Positions 36,769-44,745 of a stretch of 64,000 bases of DNA are shown one piece after another. The notes below the pieces were generated by a model, which had not been told where the DNA came from, did no database searches, and saw only the letters and a list, made by a program, of their open reading frames with translations. Each line of letters opens with the position of its first letter. Position 1 is the first letter of the stretch. Source of the DNA: Leptospira kobayashii (GTDB lineage Bacteria > Spirochaetota > Leptospiria > Leptospirales > Leptospiraceae); assembly GCF_003114835.2 (NCBI RefSeq), contig NZ_AP025028.1:2136001-2200000 (forward strand), in the 5' to 3' direction. The position numbers were made by a program, and so were the translations under genes.

Positions 36769-38685
36769 ATGTCTAGGAAAGAAACATTTCAAAAGCTCAC
36801 TGTAGTTTTTCTCTCTTTGTTTTGGGTCGCAGTTCCTTTTTCCGTATCGGTCTCTCAAATCTCCGCCATACTTTCCTTGCTTTGTTTTGTATTGGTTTTT
36901 CGATTCCCAAAGCCGAGGGACATTCCTATTTTCTGGATTGGAATCGGAATCTATCTTTGGATCTTTGGAATTCGCTTTTTATCCGGCATCGAAAACTTCC
37001 CAGAATGGAAGAAAGTTCTCACTCATTCCGAATTCAGCGATTTTTGGATGTTTTTAATCTTGCCGGTTTTACAAAGCCAACCGAATCAGGACAAAACGAA
37101 AATTAGGCGATTCGTTCAGATAGGTGCCTGCTTCTTAATTCTCTCCGGACTAATTTCCGCTGTTTTTCCCTACCGGTTGGCAAGTTTCGTAATGGACGGA
37201 TTTCAATATCTGGATGGGAAAAGACTCCCACATCTCATCGGACACCTTCCTATTCTAGGTATACCGATCTATCTGCCGATCGGATTCCAGAACACCCACC
37301 TAACATACGGCGGGCTATTGTCTTTGTTTCTTCCGTTTTTAATCCTAAAAACCTTTCGACTTTTAAAATTAAAAAAATTACGGAAAGGAAAGTTTGCCTG
37401 GGTAGTCCTTTTTCATTTGGTTCTTTCCTCCTCGGGAATTTTACTATTATTTTTAAACCAAAGCCGTTCGATTTGGATCGGTCTCTCCGTTTCCTTGATT
37501 TTTTATCTATCTGTCAAAAGTAAAATCAATTGGGAATCAATCTGCAGATTTCTCGGGAAATTTTACATTCGCATTATATTCGCTAGCTCACTATTCCTTA
37601 TTGTTTTTTTTGTCTTATACAGATCCAATTGGCTTTTTCAAAGATCTATAGATCAATTATTTACGAAACAAACTTTGGAAAACCAAAGAGTATGGATTCA
37701 CAAAGGAACCAGAAATATAATCGAAACCCATCCCTATTTCGGAGTGGGCGCAGGGAATTATAAAAAGGAATTCGAGTCTTCCTATCTGGATCTGATAGAG
37801 AAAAAACCTTATCTGTATTATGAAATTTCCATTACGCCAAAATCCCATGCACATCATGATTTTTTACATTTTGTAAGCTTGGGAGGTGTTGTAGCGGCGG
37901 TATTATTTCTTTTTTTATGGATTCAAATTCTGATTTCGTTTTTGCGAAACCCGAAACATTTCGGACAGTATTTGGGTGTTTATTCCGTTTTCATTGCAGG
38001 TTTTTTTCAATGTTATCTGTTAGATGACGAGGTCATGCTTCCGTTTTTAGGCATTCTGGCACTCATCCCTGGGAACACTACAAACATTCCTTTCCAAACA
38101 AAACTGAAACATTTCGTTTTATTTATTTTGTTTCCCTTACTTATTTCATTAAGTCTGATCTATCTTGGCACAAAAACAAAGGAAGACGAATTATTTCTTC
38201 ACAGAACAAGAGATGCGAATAACTTTTTATCACCTATCGCACAAAAAACGATAGGTGGCAATATGCAGATGCTCCCCCATTCGGAAGACAATTTCTTTTA
38301 TTTCAAACTGGAAGGTTGCCTCAGTCATTTCGCCAATTTGAACGGAAAAAAGAAGAAAAGGGACGAACCTTATTCCCTCCAAATCGATCTACCGGATCAT
38401 TCGGAGGGAATTTTTCCGGACGAGGTAAAAATCGAGTTAAGAGAAAGAGAAAGTTTCGACCAAGACCAAAAATACAAAGCACATTCGGAAAGAGTTCTTT
38501 CCGAGAAAAAATTCCCACTGCAAAAAGGAGAAAACAAATTCGAATTTTCTAATATTCTATTTTCAAATTCGGAAGAGATTTACTTTTTAGATTTCGGGAT
38601 TGAATATATTTGGAAGAATGAAAAGGAAAAACTTGCGCAGAAATTGATCCCTAAGATAAAAATCAGTGAAAATTGCGGGGAATAA
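36769..38685 (+). CDS. O-antigen ligase-like (Wzy_C) membrane protein
   Basis: 638-residue polytopic membrane protein from the ATG at 36769; the frame is open upstream but there it lies within the glycosyltransferase gene. About 10-12 hydrophobic segments cover residues 15-480, with the large periplasmic loop carrying the Wzy_C motif GVGAGNYKKEF and HAHHDFLHFVSLGGVVA, in which the histidines are typical of O-antigen ligases. The last 150 residues form a soluble tail rich in charged residues, not usual for WaaL. It could ligate or polymerise O-antigen, and the nearby glycosyltransferase and gmhA support an LPS role. Confidence 0.83.
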   Translation: MSRKETFQKLTVVFLSLFWVAVPFSVSVSQISAILSLLCFVLVFRFPKPRDIPIFWIGIGIYLWIFGIRFLSGIENFPEWKKVLTHSEFSDFWMFLILPVLQSQPNQDKTKIRRFVQIGACFLILSGLISAVFPYRLASFVMDGFQYLDGKRLPHLIGHLPILGIPIYLPIGFQNTHLTYGGLLSLFLPFLILKTFRLLKLKKLRKGKFAWVVLFHLVLSSSGILLLFLNQSRSIWIGLSVSLIFYLSVKSKINWESICRFLGKFYIRIIFASSLFLIVFFVLYRSNWLFQRSIDQLFTKQTLENQRVWIHKGTRNIIETHPYFGVGAGNYKKEFESSYLDLIEKKPYLYYEISITPKSHAHHDFLHFVSLGGVVAAVLFLFLWIQILISFLRNPKHFGQYLGVYSVFIAGFFQCYLLDDEVMLPFLGILALIPGNTTNIPFQTKLKHFVLFILFPLLISLSLIYLGTKTKEDELFLHRTRDANNFLSPIAQKTIGGNMQMLPHSEDNFFYFKLEGCLSHFANLNGKKKKRDEPYSLQIDLPDHSEGIFPDEVKIELRERESFDQDQKYKAHSERVLSEKKFPLQKGENKFEFSNILFSNSEEIYFLDFGIEYIWKNEKEKLAQKLIPKIKISENCGE

Positions 38686-38700
38686 AGAAGGAAAACATCT

Positions 38701-38784
38701 TACCTGGAGCGGGAATCGAACCCGCACGGGATTACTCCCACAGGATTTTAAGTCCTGTGTGTCTACCAGTTCCACCATCCAGGC
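38701..38784 (-). tRNA. tRNA-Leu (TAA anticodon)
   Basis: Reading the minus strand, the acceptor arm GCCTGGA (38784-38778) pairs with TCCAGGT (one G-U) and the discriminator is A at 38701. The anticodon loop CTTAAAA gives TAA. A long variable arm (GGGAGTAATCCC) and the T-loop GTTCGATTC are present, as expected for a class II tRNA. The CCA end is not encoded. It lies 15 bases past the ligase stop, on the opposite strand. Confidence 0.96.
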
Positions 38785-38844
38785 AGTTTTGCCTAAAGTT
38801 ATGATTTTTTCTAATGTCCCAAAGTCAAGGGAAAAGAAATCATA

Positions 38845-38918
<74 letters not shown>

Positions 38919-38940
38919 CTTTGTCATAGGGACTTTGGAT

Positions 38941-38968
38941 AGGCTAAAATTTCGAAGCCCCCTGTCAA
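38941..38968 (-). promoter_or_regulatory. Probable promoter of the tRNA-Cys/tRNA-Leu unit
   Basis: On the minus strand a perfect -35 TTGACA (38968-38963) is followed after 16 bases by a weak -10 TAGCCT (38946-38941), about 22 bases before the tRNA-Cys 5' end. Confidence 0.5.
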
Positions 38969-39058
38969 ATGCAATTAACTCCCACATTTTAACCTGAATG
39001 TAATAATTCGGAAAGAAATCCATTTGCGAGAGAAACAAGTTCCCTCTTTGTAGATGGT

Positions 39059-39469
39059 ATGAATCGAAATTTACTTTATACTTTGCTTTTTTCCTTTTTG
39101 GTTTCTTCGCTTTATGCTGATTCGGTCACGATCAAAGCTTCCAAACAGTTGATTGAAAATGTAAAGACATCCAACCCGAGTCCTTCGGAAGTCCTAGTGG
39201 AATCAAAGGATGGAACCAAACAAACGTTTAAAAAGAATCAAATTACAGTTGTTACATCTCCTGTAGTTTGGGAAGATGCGAAGCCTGCGGAAAAACCCGG
39301 TTTCTTTTCCAGAATGTTCGGTTCGAATAAAAAAGAAGAAACGAAAGAGGCGGCAGTGACCGGCACCGGACCGGAAGAGAAAAAAGAAGAACCTAAGTCC
39401 TTCTTTGACCGCCGTTTTCCGGAAATCGCCATGGGAACGATGGCGATCCTTTGGATACTACTTCCTTAA
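39059..39469 (+). CDS. Hypothetical exported protein with C-terminal hydrophobic tail
   Basis: Not recognised. The 136 residues start with a signal peptide (LLYTLLFSFLVSSLYA, cleavage near residue 20). A small strand-rich part follows (VTIKASKQLIENV, VLVESKDGTKQTFKKNQITVV), which resembles the short domains that bind or sense in secreted Leptospira proteins, then a lysine/glutamate-rich disordered stretch and a short hydrophobic tail (IAMGTMAILWILLP) that could anchor in a membrane. It stands alone, ending 1 base from the guaA stop on the other strand. Confidence 0.7.
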   Translation: MNRNLLYTLLFSFLVSSLYADSVTIKASKQLIENVKTSNPSPSEVLVESKDGTKQTFKKNQITVVTSPVVWEDAKPAEKPGFFSRMFGSNKKEETKEAAVTGTGPEEKKEEPKSFFDRRFPEIAMGTMAILWILLP

Positions 39470-39470
39470 A

Positions 39471-41282
39471 CTATTCCCACTCAATCGTACCGGGTGGTTT
39501 ATGAGTTAGATCGTAGAGCACAAGTGAGATACTAGTTATTTTCAGTATTTCACTTGTTATGCGACTAAGAATATCACGATCCATTTGGTAAAAATTGGCA
39601 GTCATCGCTTCCTGAGATTCTACGGGGCGCAGAACAATTCCGAAACTATCAGGCCGGAGCCCCACAGGAACAAGTACCACAGGCATCTGCCAAATCTTTG
39701 TATGGATTTTTTCCTTGTAGAGATGTTCCGTTACAATGGAATCCGCATCCCTGAGCAAATCGGAGTGAAATTTGTCCATTTTGATCCGGTTATAAAAAAA
39801 TCTCTCAGGAAGAATTGATAGATCCGGAGCAAAAACAACCCTGTTAATCGTCTTGATCCCGTTTGTAATTTGAATGGAGAGATCTTCCAACTGTTTCCAA
39901 TCTTTGGTAAAATCATTCAGTACCGCACAGTGAGCGTAACTTCTTTGGTCTCCCTGCACTCCCACGGATTGAATGGGTAAAACACCTACGTTCGCGTTAG
40001 GATCCAAACCCTTTGCCAAAGAGAGTGCTTCCCTTTCCCCCTCTTTATCTTTGGTTTCCTGAGATGCAATCATCCGTACCACAAGCCCAGGTCCCGGAAA
40101 AGGATGTCTTTCAATCCAAAGATCGGGTAACCCCAATAGTTTTCCGAGCGATCGAACTTCGTCTTTGTACAGTTCGGCGATGGGCTCTATGATTTTCCCC
40201 GATTCGATCAGCTTCTGAATGGCGGGTACTCTATTGTGATGGGTTTTGATTTTATGGGAATGTTTGGTTCCGCCGGATTCGATCGTATCGGGATAAATCG
40301 TTCCTTGTCCCAAAATCCAATTTTCGGAATCCAATCCTAAGGAATCGATAGCTTTGGACTGTGCTTCTAAAAACTGATCTCCTACTATCTTTCTTTTTTC
40401 CTCAGGTTCCGACTTGTCGGCCAGGAGTCGATAAAATTCGGAGCTCTCATCCCAGACGGTCAGATCAAATCCCAGTTTGTCCAAATTTTCCTTAAGTCCG
40501 CTCACTTCGTTCTTTCGCATAAAACCGGTGTCAACAAGTAATCCCTTCACTCTGTCTTTACCCAAAGCTTTGGCTAATAATAAATAGGCGACGGATGAAT
40601 CGACACCTCCCGAAACGAGTAAAAATACGTTTTTATCGGTAGGAACTTTTTTCTTAAGAATGTCTATCTCCCTTTCAAGAAAGGAAGTCAAATTCCATGA
40701 ATTGGCAAGTCCGCAAATCCGGATGAAATTTCCAAGTATAGTTTCCCCTTCTTCGGAATGGGTCACTTCAGGATGAAATTGGATTCCAAAGTAATTTCTG
40801 GATTCGTCGGAAACGAAAGCATAACGACAATTATCCGAATCTCCCATAATCTCAAATCCGTCCGGGAGTTTTGTAACTTCATCTCCATGACTCATCCAAA
40901 CTTTGGAATGAACGGAAACTTTTTCCGTTAGTTTTGATTTTTTACCGGAAACCAAGTTAAGGGTAGCGGGACCATATTCTTTGCTGGAAGAGGAAACGAC
41001 TTCTCCTCCTAAGGTTTTCATCAAAAGTTGATGGCCGTAACAAATTCCCAGGATGGGAACTGTGAGTTGAAAAAACTCTTTGGGCAGTAACGGTGCGCCT
41101 TCTTCATAAACACTGGAAGGACCTCCCGATAATACGAGGCCTGCATAAGAGGAATAAACCGAGAGTGGTTCTTCATTGCTTAGGATTTCCGTGTAAGCTC
41201 CTAGCCTGCGAATTCTAGAAGCAAGTAAATGTGTGTATTGGCTGCCGAAATCAATAACCGCGATTTTTTTATCACTTTTCAT
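39471..41282 (-). CDS. guaA: GMP synthase (glutamine-hydrolysing), long form
   Basis: Converts XMP to GMP. From the ATG at 41280-41282 (603 residues) the protein starts KKIAVIDFGSQYTHL; the GATase nucleophile is in GICYGHQLL and the histidine in FGIQFHPEV. The synthetase P-loop is LLVSGGVDSSV, and the C-terminus ends PPGTIEWE as in all GuaA. It is longer than the 525-residue E. coli enzyme; the stretch SHKIKTHHNRVPAIQKLIESGKIIEPIAELYKDEVR and the insert after it look like the long, eukaryote-type form. The frame is open for 30 more codons upstream, but queF reads from there on the other strand. Confidence 0.97.
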   Translation of the reverse strand: MKSDKKIAVIDFGSQYTHLLASRIRRLGAYTEILSNEEPLSVYSSYAGLVLSGGPSSVYEEGAPLLPKEFFQLTVPILGICYGHQLLMKTLGGEVVSSSSKEYGPATLNLVSGKKSKLTEKVSVHSKVWMSHGDEVTKLPDGFEIMGDSDNCRYAFVSDESRNYFGIQFHPEVTHSEEGETILGNFIRICGLANSWNLTSFLEREIDILKKKVPTDKNVFLLVSGGVDSSVAYLLLAKALGKDRVKGLLVDTGFMRKNEVSGLKENLDKLGFDLTVWDESSEFYRLLADKSEPEEKRKIVGDQFLEAQSKAIDSLGLDSENWILGQGTIYPDTIESGGTKHSHKIKTHHNRVPAIQKLIESGKIIEPIAELYKDEVRSLGKLLGLPDLWIERHPFPGPGLVVRMIASQETKDKEGEREALSLAKGLDPNANVGVLPIQSVGVQGDQRSYAHCAVLNDFTKDWKQLEDLSIQITNGIKTINRVVFAPDLSILPERFFYNRIKMDKFHSDLLRDADSIVTEHLYKEKIHTKIWQMPVVLVPVGLRPDSFGIVLRPVESQEAMTANFYQMDRDILSRITSEILKITSISLVLYDLTHKPPGTIEWE

Positions 41283-41324
41283 GGGATGGTTCCAAAATAA
41301 TTTTGCAAATGCCAGGGTAAACAA

Positions 41325-41726
41325 ATGTCGGAAAAAAAATCCGTTTCTCTCTACGAGGACAAACAAGACCACATCCCCTCCTGGAAGACCCCGGAAATCG
41401 AATGGTTTGCCAATGTCTACTCAGGTAGGGAATATAAAATCGAATTCACCATCCCTGAATTCACGGCAGTATGCCCCAAAACAGGTTTGCCAGACTTTGG
41501 AACCATTTTCATAGAGTATTCCCCCAACGAAAAGTGCATCGAACTGAAATCTCTCAAAGAATACGTTCTGGCATTTCGAAATGTAGGGATTTTTCATGAA
41601 AATGTAGTCAATAAAATTCTGGAAGATCTGATTCAAGCGGTCGATCCCAATTATTTAAAAGTGATCGGCGACTACAATATCCGCGGAGGAGTCAAAACTA
41701 TAGTGAGTCGGGAATACAAAAAATAG
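41325..41726 (+). CDS. queF: NADPH-dependent preQ0 reductase QueF
   Basis: Reduces 7-cyano-7-deazaguanine to the aminomethyl form on the path to queuosine in tRNA. The 133 residues are the short (type I, YkvM-like) form. The active-site region EFTAVCPKTGLPDFGTI near 46-62 carries the nucleophilic cysteine and the aspartate, and ECIxLKSLKEY is represented by CIELKSLKEYVLAFRN. The end has the GGVKTIVSRE segment. It diverges from guaA (42 bases) and is followed after one base by the SemiSWEET gene. Confidence 0.96.
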   Translation: MSEKKSVSLYEDKQDHIPSWKTPEIEWFANVYSGREYKIEFTIPEFTAVCPKTGLPDFGTIFIEYSPNEKCIELKSLKEYVLAFRNVGIFHENVVNKILEDLIQAVDPNYLKVIGDYNIRGGVKTIVSREYKK

Positions 41727-41727
41727 T

Positions 41728-41985
41728 ATGGAAGTGATTCTAGGATACATAGCGGCGATATTCACTACCTTGTCGTTTTTGCCGCAGGTGCTTCGGGTGA
41801 TACTGACCAAACAAACCAGGGATATTTCCAGAAATATGTACATCCTTCTGGGCTTGGGAGTTTTACTCTGGTTCTTCTATGGAATTTTGATTTCGGATAT
41901 GCCGATCATACTCGCCAACGGTTTTACATTGGTGTTTGTAAGTACGATACTCATTTATAAATTAAAATCGGAGGATCCGAATTGA
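41728..41985 (+). CDS. SemiSWEET sugar transporter
   Basis: 85-residue membrane protein forming one three-helix bundle of the PQ-loop/SWEET family; two copies dimerise to make a sugar pore. The PQ motif is FLPQ near residues 17-20, followed by LTKQTRDISRNMYILLGLGVLLWFFYG with the conserved tryptophan and asparagines that contact sugar, and the third helix IILANGFTLVFVSTILIYKL. A SemiSWEET from Leptospira biflexa has been crystallised (established knowledge), and this gene closely resembles that description. Its stop overlaps the ferredoxin start. Confidence 0.94.
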   Translation: MEVILGYIAAIFTTLSFLPQVLRVILTKQTRDISRNMYILLGLGVLLWFFYGILISDMPIILANGFTLVFVSTILIYKLKSEDPN

Positions 41986-42206
41986 TAGATATGAAAAAAG
42001 CTTATGTAGACAAAGACAATTGCACTTCCTGCAATCAATGCGCTGATAATTTTCCCAAATACTTTATGATGGATGAAGACGATCTCTCCCAAACTCATAT
42101 CGGAGGAGAATTCATCAATGATGCTGTCATTCCTGAAGACGAGGTTAAAAAAGTACAGAAAGAAATGGACGAATGCCCCGGTGAATGCATTCACTGGAAA
42201 AGATAA
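41982..42206 (+). CDS. Small 4Fe-4S ferredoxin
   Basis: 74-residue single-cluster ferredoxin. Ligand motif CTSCNQC near residues 14-20 and a distant CPGEC near 66-70 give one [4Fe-4S] site; the fold is like bacterial monocluster ferredoxins. The TTG at 41982 overlaps the SemiSWEET TGA (TTGA) and has GGAGG seven bases upstream, so it fits better than the ATG at 41991, which is 16 bases away. Electron partner unknown. A short stop-to-stop junction follows with the LysR gene on the other strand. Confidence 0.85.
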   Translation: MIDMKKAYVDKDNCTSCNQCADNFPKYFMMDEDDLSQTHIGGEFINDAVIPEDEVKKVQKEMDECPGECIHWKR

Positions 42207-43106
42207 TTAAACCTTTTCTTTCTCTACCATCTTGATGATTTGAGATTTGGTATCCCGATTTTTTTCCTTTGATCCGGCCAAAGAAGCGAAATACAAAGTA
42301 TTCGTTGCTTCTCTAAATTCGGGAAACCATACATAATTCTGTTTTTTCTTTCTGAAAAGATAGGAAGGCAAAACACTTACCCCTTCACCTAACAGTAAAC
42401 TCTCGCATATCAATTTCAAATTCGGTAAGACCAACTTGGGTTTGATAGACGGTCTTTTCTGAAAATTTTCTTTCCAGAATCTACGAACAATCGCAAGATC
42501 AGAGCTGTAAACATACCAATTTTGCCCGGATAACCATTTTTCCTTTTCCAAATCCCAGTCCCTGCCCGACTTGTTTTTTCCCGGAAAATCGGATCTATTC
42601 AATTTCGGCGACCCTACCAAAATAAACTTTTCTTCCGTGAATGTTTCATATTCGATCTCCGGATCCTGTATCTTTTGGCTGACAATGGCCAATTGAATTT
42701 CTTCTTTTTTCAATTTATCAATGAGCTCGGTAACAATTCCGAAGCTGACTTGAAAGTCGAAATCAGGTCTGGTAAAAAGAGAAAGAAGATACTCCGAATA
42801 AAATTCAATAGGACTTCCGAGTCGGATAGTCGTCTCTTTTTTCAGATTGGTCTTTCTGAATTCGTTTTCTATCCCGTTCAATCTTTCCAACGGGCCTACA
42901 ATTTGCGAATAGAGAATTTTCCCATACTCCGTAGGAATCATTTTGCGACTAGTTCTCTCAAACAACTGTTTGCCGGTATAATTCTCCAGACTTTGAAGTT
43001 GTTGGCTGACACCCGGTTGAGTCATAAGCAATACTTGAGCGGCGCGGGTGAGAGTGCCTTCCCGATAAATGGTGAAAAAAGTCCGATACAGTTCCAGATT
43101 TATCAT
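42207..43106 (-). CDS. LysR-family transcriptional regulator
   Basis: 299-residue LysR-type regulator: N-terminal winged helix-turn-helix (YRTFFTIYREGTLTRAAQVLLMTQPGVSQQLQSLE, about 5-45) with the standard LTRAA and PGVSQQL pattern, a linker helix, and a two-lobed effector domain (IRLGSPIEFYSEYLL, LAIVSQKI, VSVLPSYL). It is divergent from the DJ-1/PfpI-like gene with 141 bases between the starts; regulation of that gene is the usual inference. The AT-rich gap has candidate dyads such as TATA-N6-TATA near 43126-43139. Effector unknown. Confidence 0.93.
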   Translation of the reverse strand: MINLELYRTFFTIYREGTLTRAAQVLLMTQPGVSQQLQSLENYTGKQLFERTSRKMIPTEYGKILYSQIVGPLERLNGIENEFRKTNLKKETTIRLGSPIEFYSEYLLSLFTRPDFDFQVSFGIVTELIDKLKKEEIQLAIVSQKIQDPEIEYETFTEEKFILVGSPKLNRSDFPGKNKSGRDWDLEKEKWLSGQNWYVYSSDLAIVRRFWKENFQKRPSIKPKLVLPNLKLICESLLLGEGVSVLPSYLFRKKKQNYVWFPEFREATNTLYFASLAGSKEKNRDTKSQIIKMVEKEKV

Positions 43107-43212
43107 ATATTAATATAAATATTTTTATACTGATCTATAAACACCATTGTTTTTTTTATATATTGCTTTGCTTGCTTTTAAAATAAACACGAAAGAATAG
43201 ATACTTAAAGAC

Positions 43213-43227
43213 CGGGATATTTTCCCG
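43213..43227. repeat. Short GC-rich hairpin in the leader of the DJ-1-like gene
   Basis: CGGGA (43213-43217)-TATTT-TCCCG (43223-43227), a perfect 5-bp dyad 20 bases before the ATG and just ahead of the ribosome-binding site GAGGATAGG. It could be a leader hairpin or an operator half; it stands out in otherwise AT-rich DNA. Confidence 0.4.
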
Positions 43228-43247
43228 AAAGCGAGGATAGGTCAAAA

Positions 43248-44009
43248 ATGAAAATGATCAAATGGATCTTTTTAGGAATATTTTTCCTTAACATGGGGTT
43301 ATCTGCGGAGACAGGGAGCAAAAATAGAATGAAGAAAATATTGTTTGTAATTACAAGTCACGGGGTGAAAGGAAGTTCCGGTTCGCCTACAGGGTATTAT
43401 CTGGGAGAAGTGAGTCATCCTTGGAAGGAGCTAAAAAATGCAGGTTACGAAATCGACTTTGTCAGTCCGAAAGGAGGACTCTCTCCCGTGGATGGAAAGG
43501 ATCTCGACGATCCGATCAATAAAGAGTTTTGGGAAAATCCTATCTATCAAAAAAAGATTTCCCATTCTTTCAAACCGGAAGAAGTAAACTCAAAAGATTA
43601 CGTTGCCATTTTTTATGCGGGCGGACATGGTACGATGTGGGATTTTCCCGATTCCACTTTGATTGGAAAAAAAGCTGCGGAGATCTATGAATCCGGTGGA
43701 ATCGTTGCAGCCGTTTGCCACGGACCTTCCGGGCTGATCAATTTGAAACTTTCCAATGGAAAGTATCTGATAGAAGGAAAAAAGGTAAACGGTTTCACAA
43801 ATGAAGAAGAGGAAGCGGTAAAACTCACAAATATTGTTCCTTTTCTATTGGAAGAAAAGCTGAAGGAAAGAGGAGGGATTTATAAAAAGTCAGCGCCATG
43901 GAAAGAACATGTGGAAGTTGATGAGCGTTTGATCACAGGTCAGAATCCTCAGTCTGCGAAAAAAGTAGGTTCCGAAATGGTAAAATTACTGGCAAAGATC
44001 GGAAACTAA
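43248..44009 (+). CDS. DJ-1/PfpI-family protein, exported, Hsp31-like
   Basis: 253 residues with an N-terminal signal peptide (about 1-19, KWIFLGIFFLNMGLSAE). The class I glutamine-amidotransferase-like fold shows ILFVITSHG, FVSPKGGLSPVDGKD, YVAIFYAGGHGTMWDFP and the nucleophile elbow VAAVCHGPSGL with the catalytic cysteine near 163. This fits the larger Hsp31/GATase1 group, some of which are glutathione-independent glyoxalases or deglycases. A periplasmic location is unusual and could be real. Also possible is a start at the in-frame ATG at 43329 (residue 28), which would make it cytoplasmic. It is divergent from the LysR gene. Confidence 0.9.
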   Translation: MKMIKWIFLGIFFLNMGLSAETGSKNRMKKILFVITSHGVKGSSGSPTGYYLGEVSHPWKELKNAGYEIDFVSPKGGLSPVDGKDLDDPINKEFWENPIYQKKISHSFKPEEVNSKDYVAIFYAGGHGTMWDFPDSTLIGKKAAEIYESGGIVAAVCHGPSGLINLKLSNGKYLIEGKKVNGFTNEEEEAVKLTNIVPFLLEEKLKERGGIYKKSAPWKEHVEVDERLITGQNPQSAKKVGSEMVKLLAKIGN

Positions 44010-44027
44010 CGCGCATTAAAAACTATC

Positions 44028-44070
44028 ATATATAGGTAGCATCATACATTTCCGGCTGCTTCCTATATAT
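44028..44070. terminator. Bidirectional stem-loop between convergent genes
   Basis: ATATATAGG (44028-44036) pairs with CCTATATAT (44062-44070), extended inward by AGC/GCT across one mismatch. A T-rich CTTCTTTTAT follows on the plus strand. It lies between the convergent DJ-1-like gene and the membrane-protein gene, so it probably ends both transcripts; the T tract is not ideal. Confidence 0.6.
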
Positions 44071-44079
44071 CTTCTTTTA

Positions 44080-44739
44080 TCATATTGTTGTTTTCGATGT
44101 CTGTAAAAAGATCTTTTTTTTTATTAATAGTAAAATTCCGATATAGATGAGCCAAATCGGAAATGATAATTGGCAGATTAGATTCAATTTTGAGTTGATT
44201 AGCCAAGGATAAGCACCGACGATCTGGCAGATAGATGTCAATACACCTATTATGATGAGAAAGATGTCGTGGTATTGATTTCGAAAAGAAAGAGTAAAAA
44301 GAAAAATCGAGATAGAAAGTAAAAGGGAAATGCAGTGCATCGAACCTACAGAAAGGCTTAAGATAAACAAAATAATATCATTGGACATCTGATAGTTAAA
44401 AACCGGATAAACCAAGCGACCCACTAACAAATCAATGAGAATAAAGATGGGAACGATCAAAAACATAAATATAAAACTGGCTATCAATGCCAAGGGAGAG
44501 TGATTTGCATTCAGAATCCTGGCAATGACATAGATGGATGGCATCAGAAAGACAGTAGCGAAAATAAGCAATTCATCCATCATTTGAATGAAAAATTTCC
44601 ATTCTTCAATCCAGTCATTTAACAATAATTTATCGGAAGGTGCAACAGGAACTAAGTTCGAAAGGATAAAGTAAGAAAGAAATAAAAACCCTGAAAAAAT
44701 AAACGATATTGCACCGAACTTATAAATCTTATCGTTCAT
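44080..44739 (-). CDS. Hypothetical membrane protein, six helices
   Basis: Not recognised. The 219 residues contain about six hydrophobic segments: near 10-30, 55-75, 83-105, 120-145, 155-175 and 187-208, with few charged residues between. The general layout resembles DUF4386-type small membrane proteins, but I cannot confirm it. The region is more AT-rich than neighbouring genes. It starts 6 bases after the phosphodiesterase stop, so it is the last gene of the fliM run or a small unit with the phosphodiesterase. Confidence 0.7.
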   Translation of the reverse strand: MNDKIYKFGAISFIFSGFLFLSYFILSNLVPVAPSDKLLLNDWIEEWKFFIQMMDELLIFATVFLMPSIYVIARILNANHSPLALIASFIFMFLIVPIFILIDLLVGRLVYPVFNYQMSNDIILFILSLSVGSMHCISLLLSISIFLFTLSFRNQYHDIFLIIIGVLTSICQIVGAYPWLINSKLNLICQLSFPIWLIYIGILLLIKKKIFLQTSKTTI

Positions 44740-44745
44740 TTGTTT

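Noticed and set aside
41283..41372. 30-codon N-terminal extension of guaA
   Set aside because: It overlaps the queF start on the other strand, and GuaA proteins start at KKIAVIDFGSQ.
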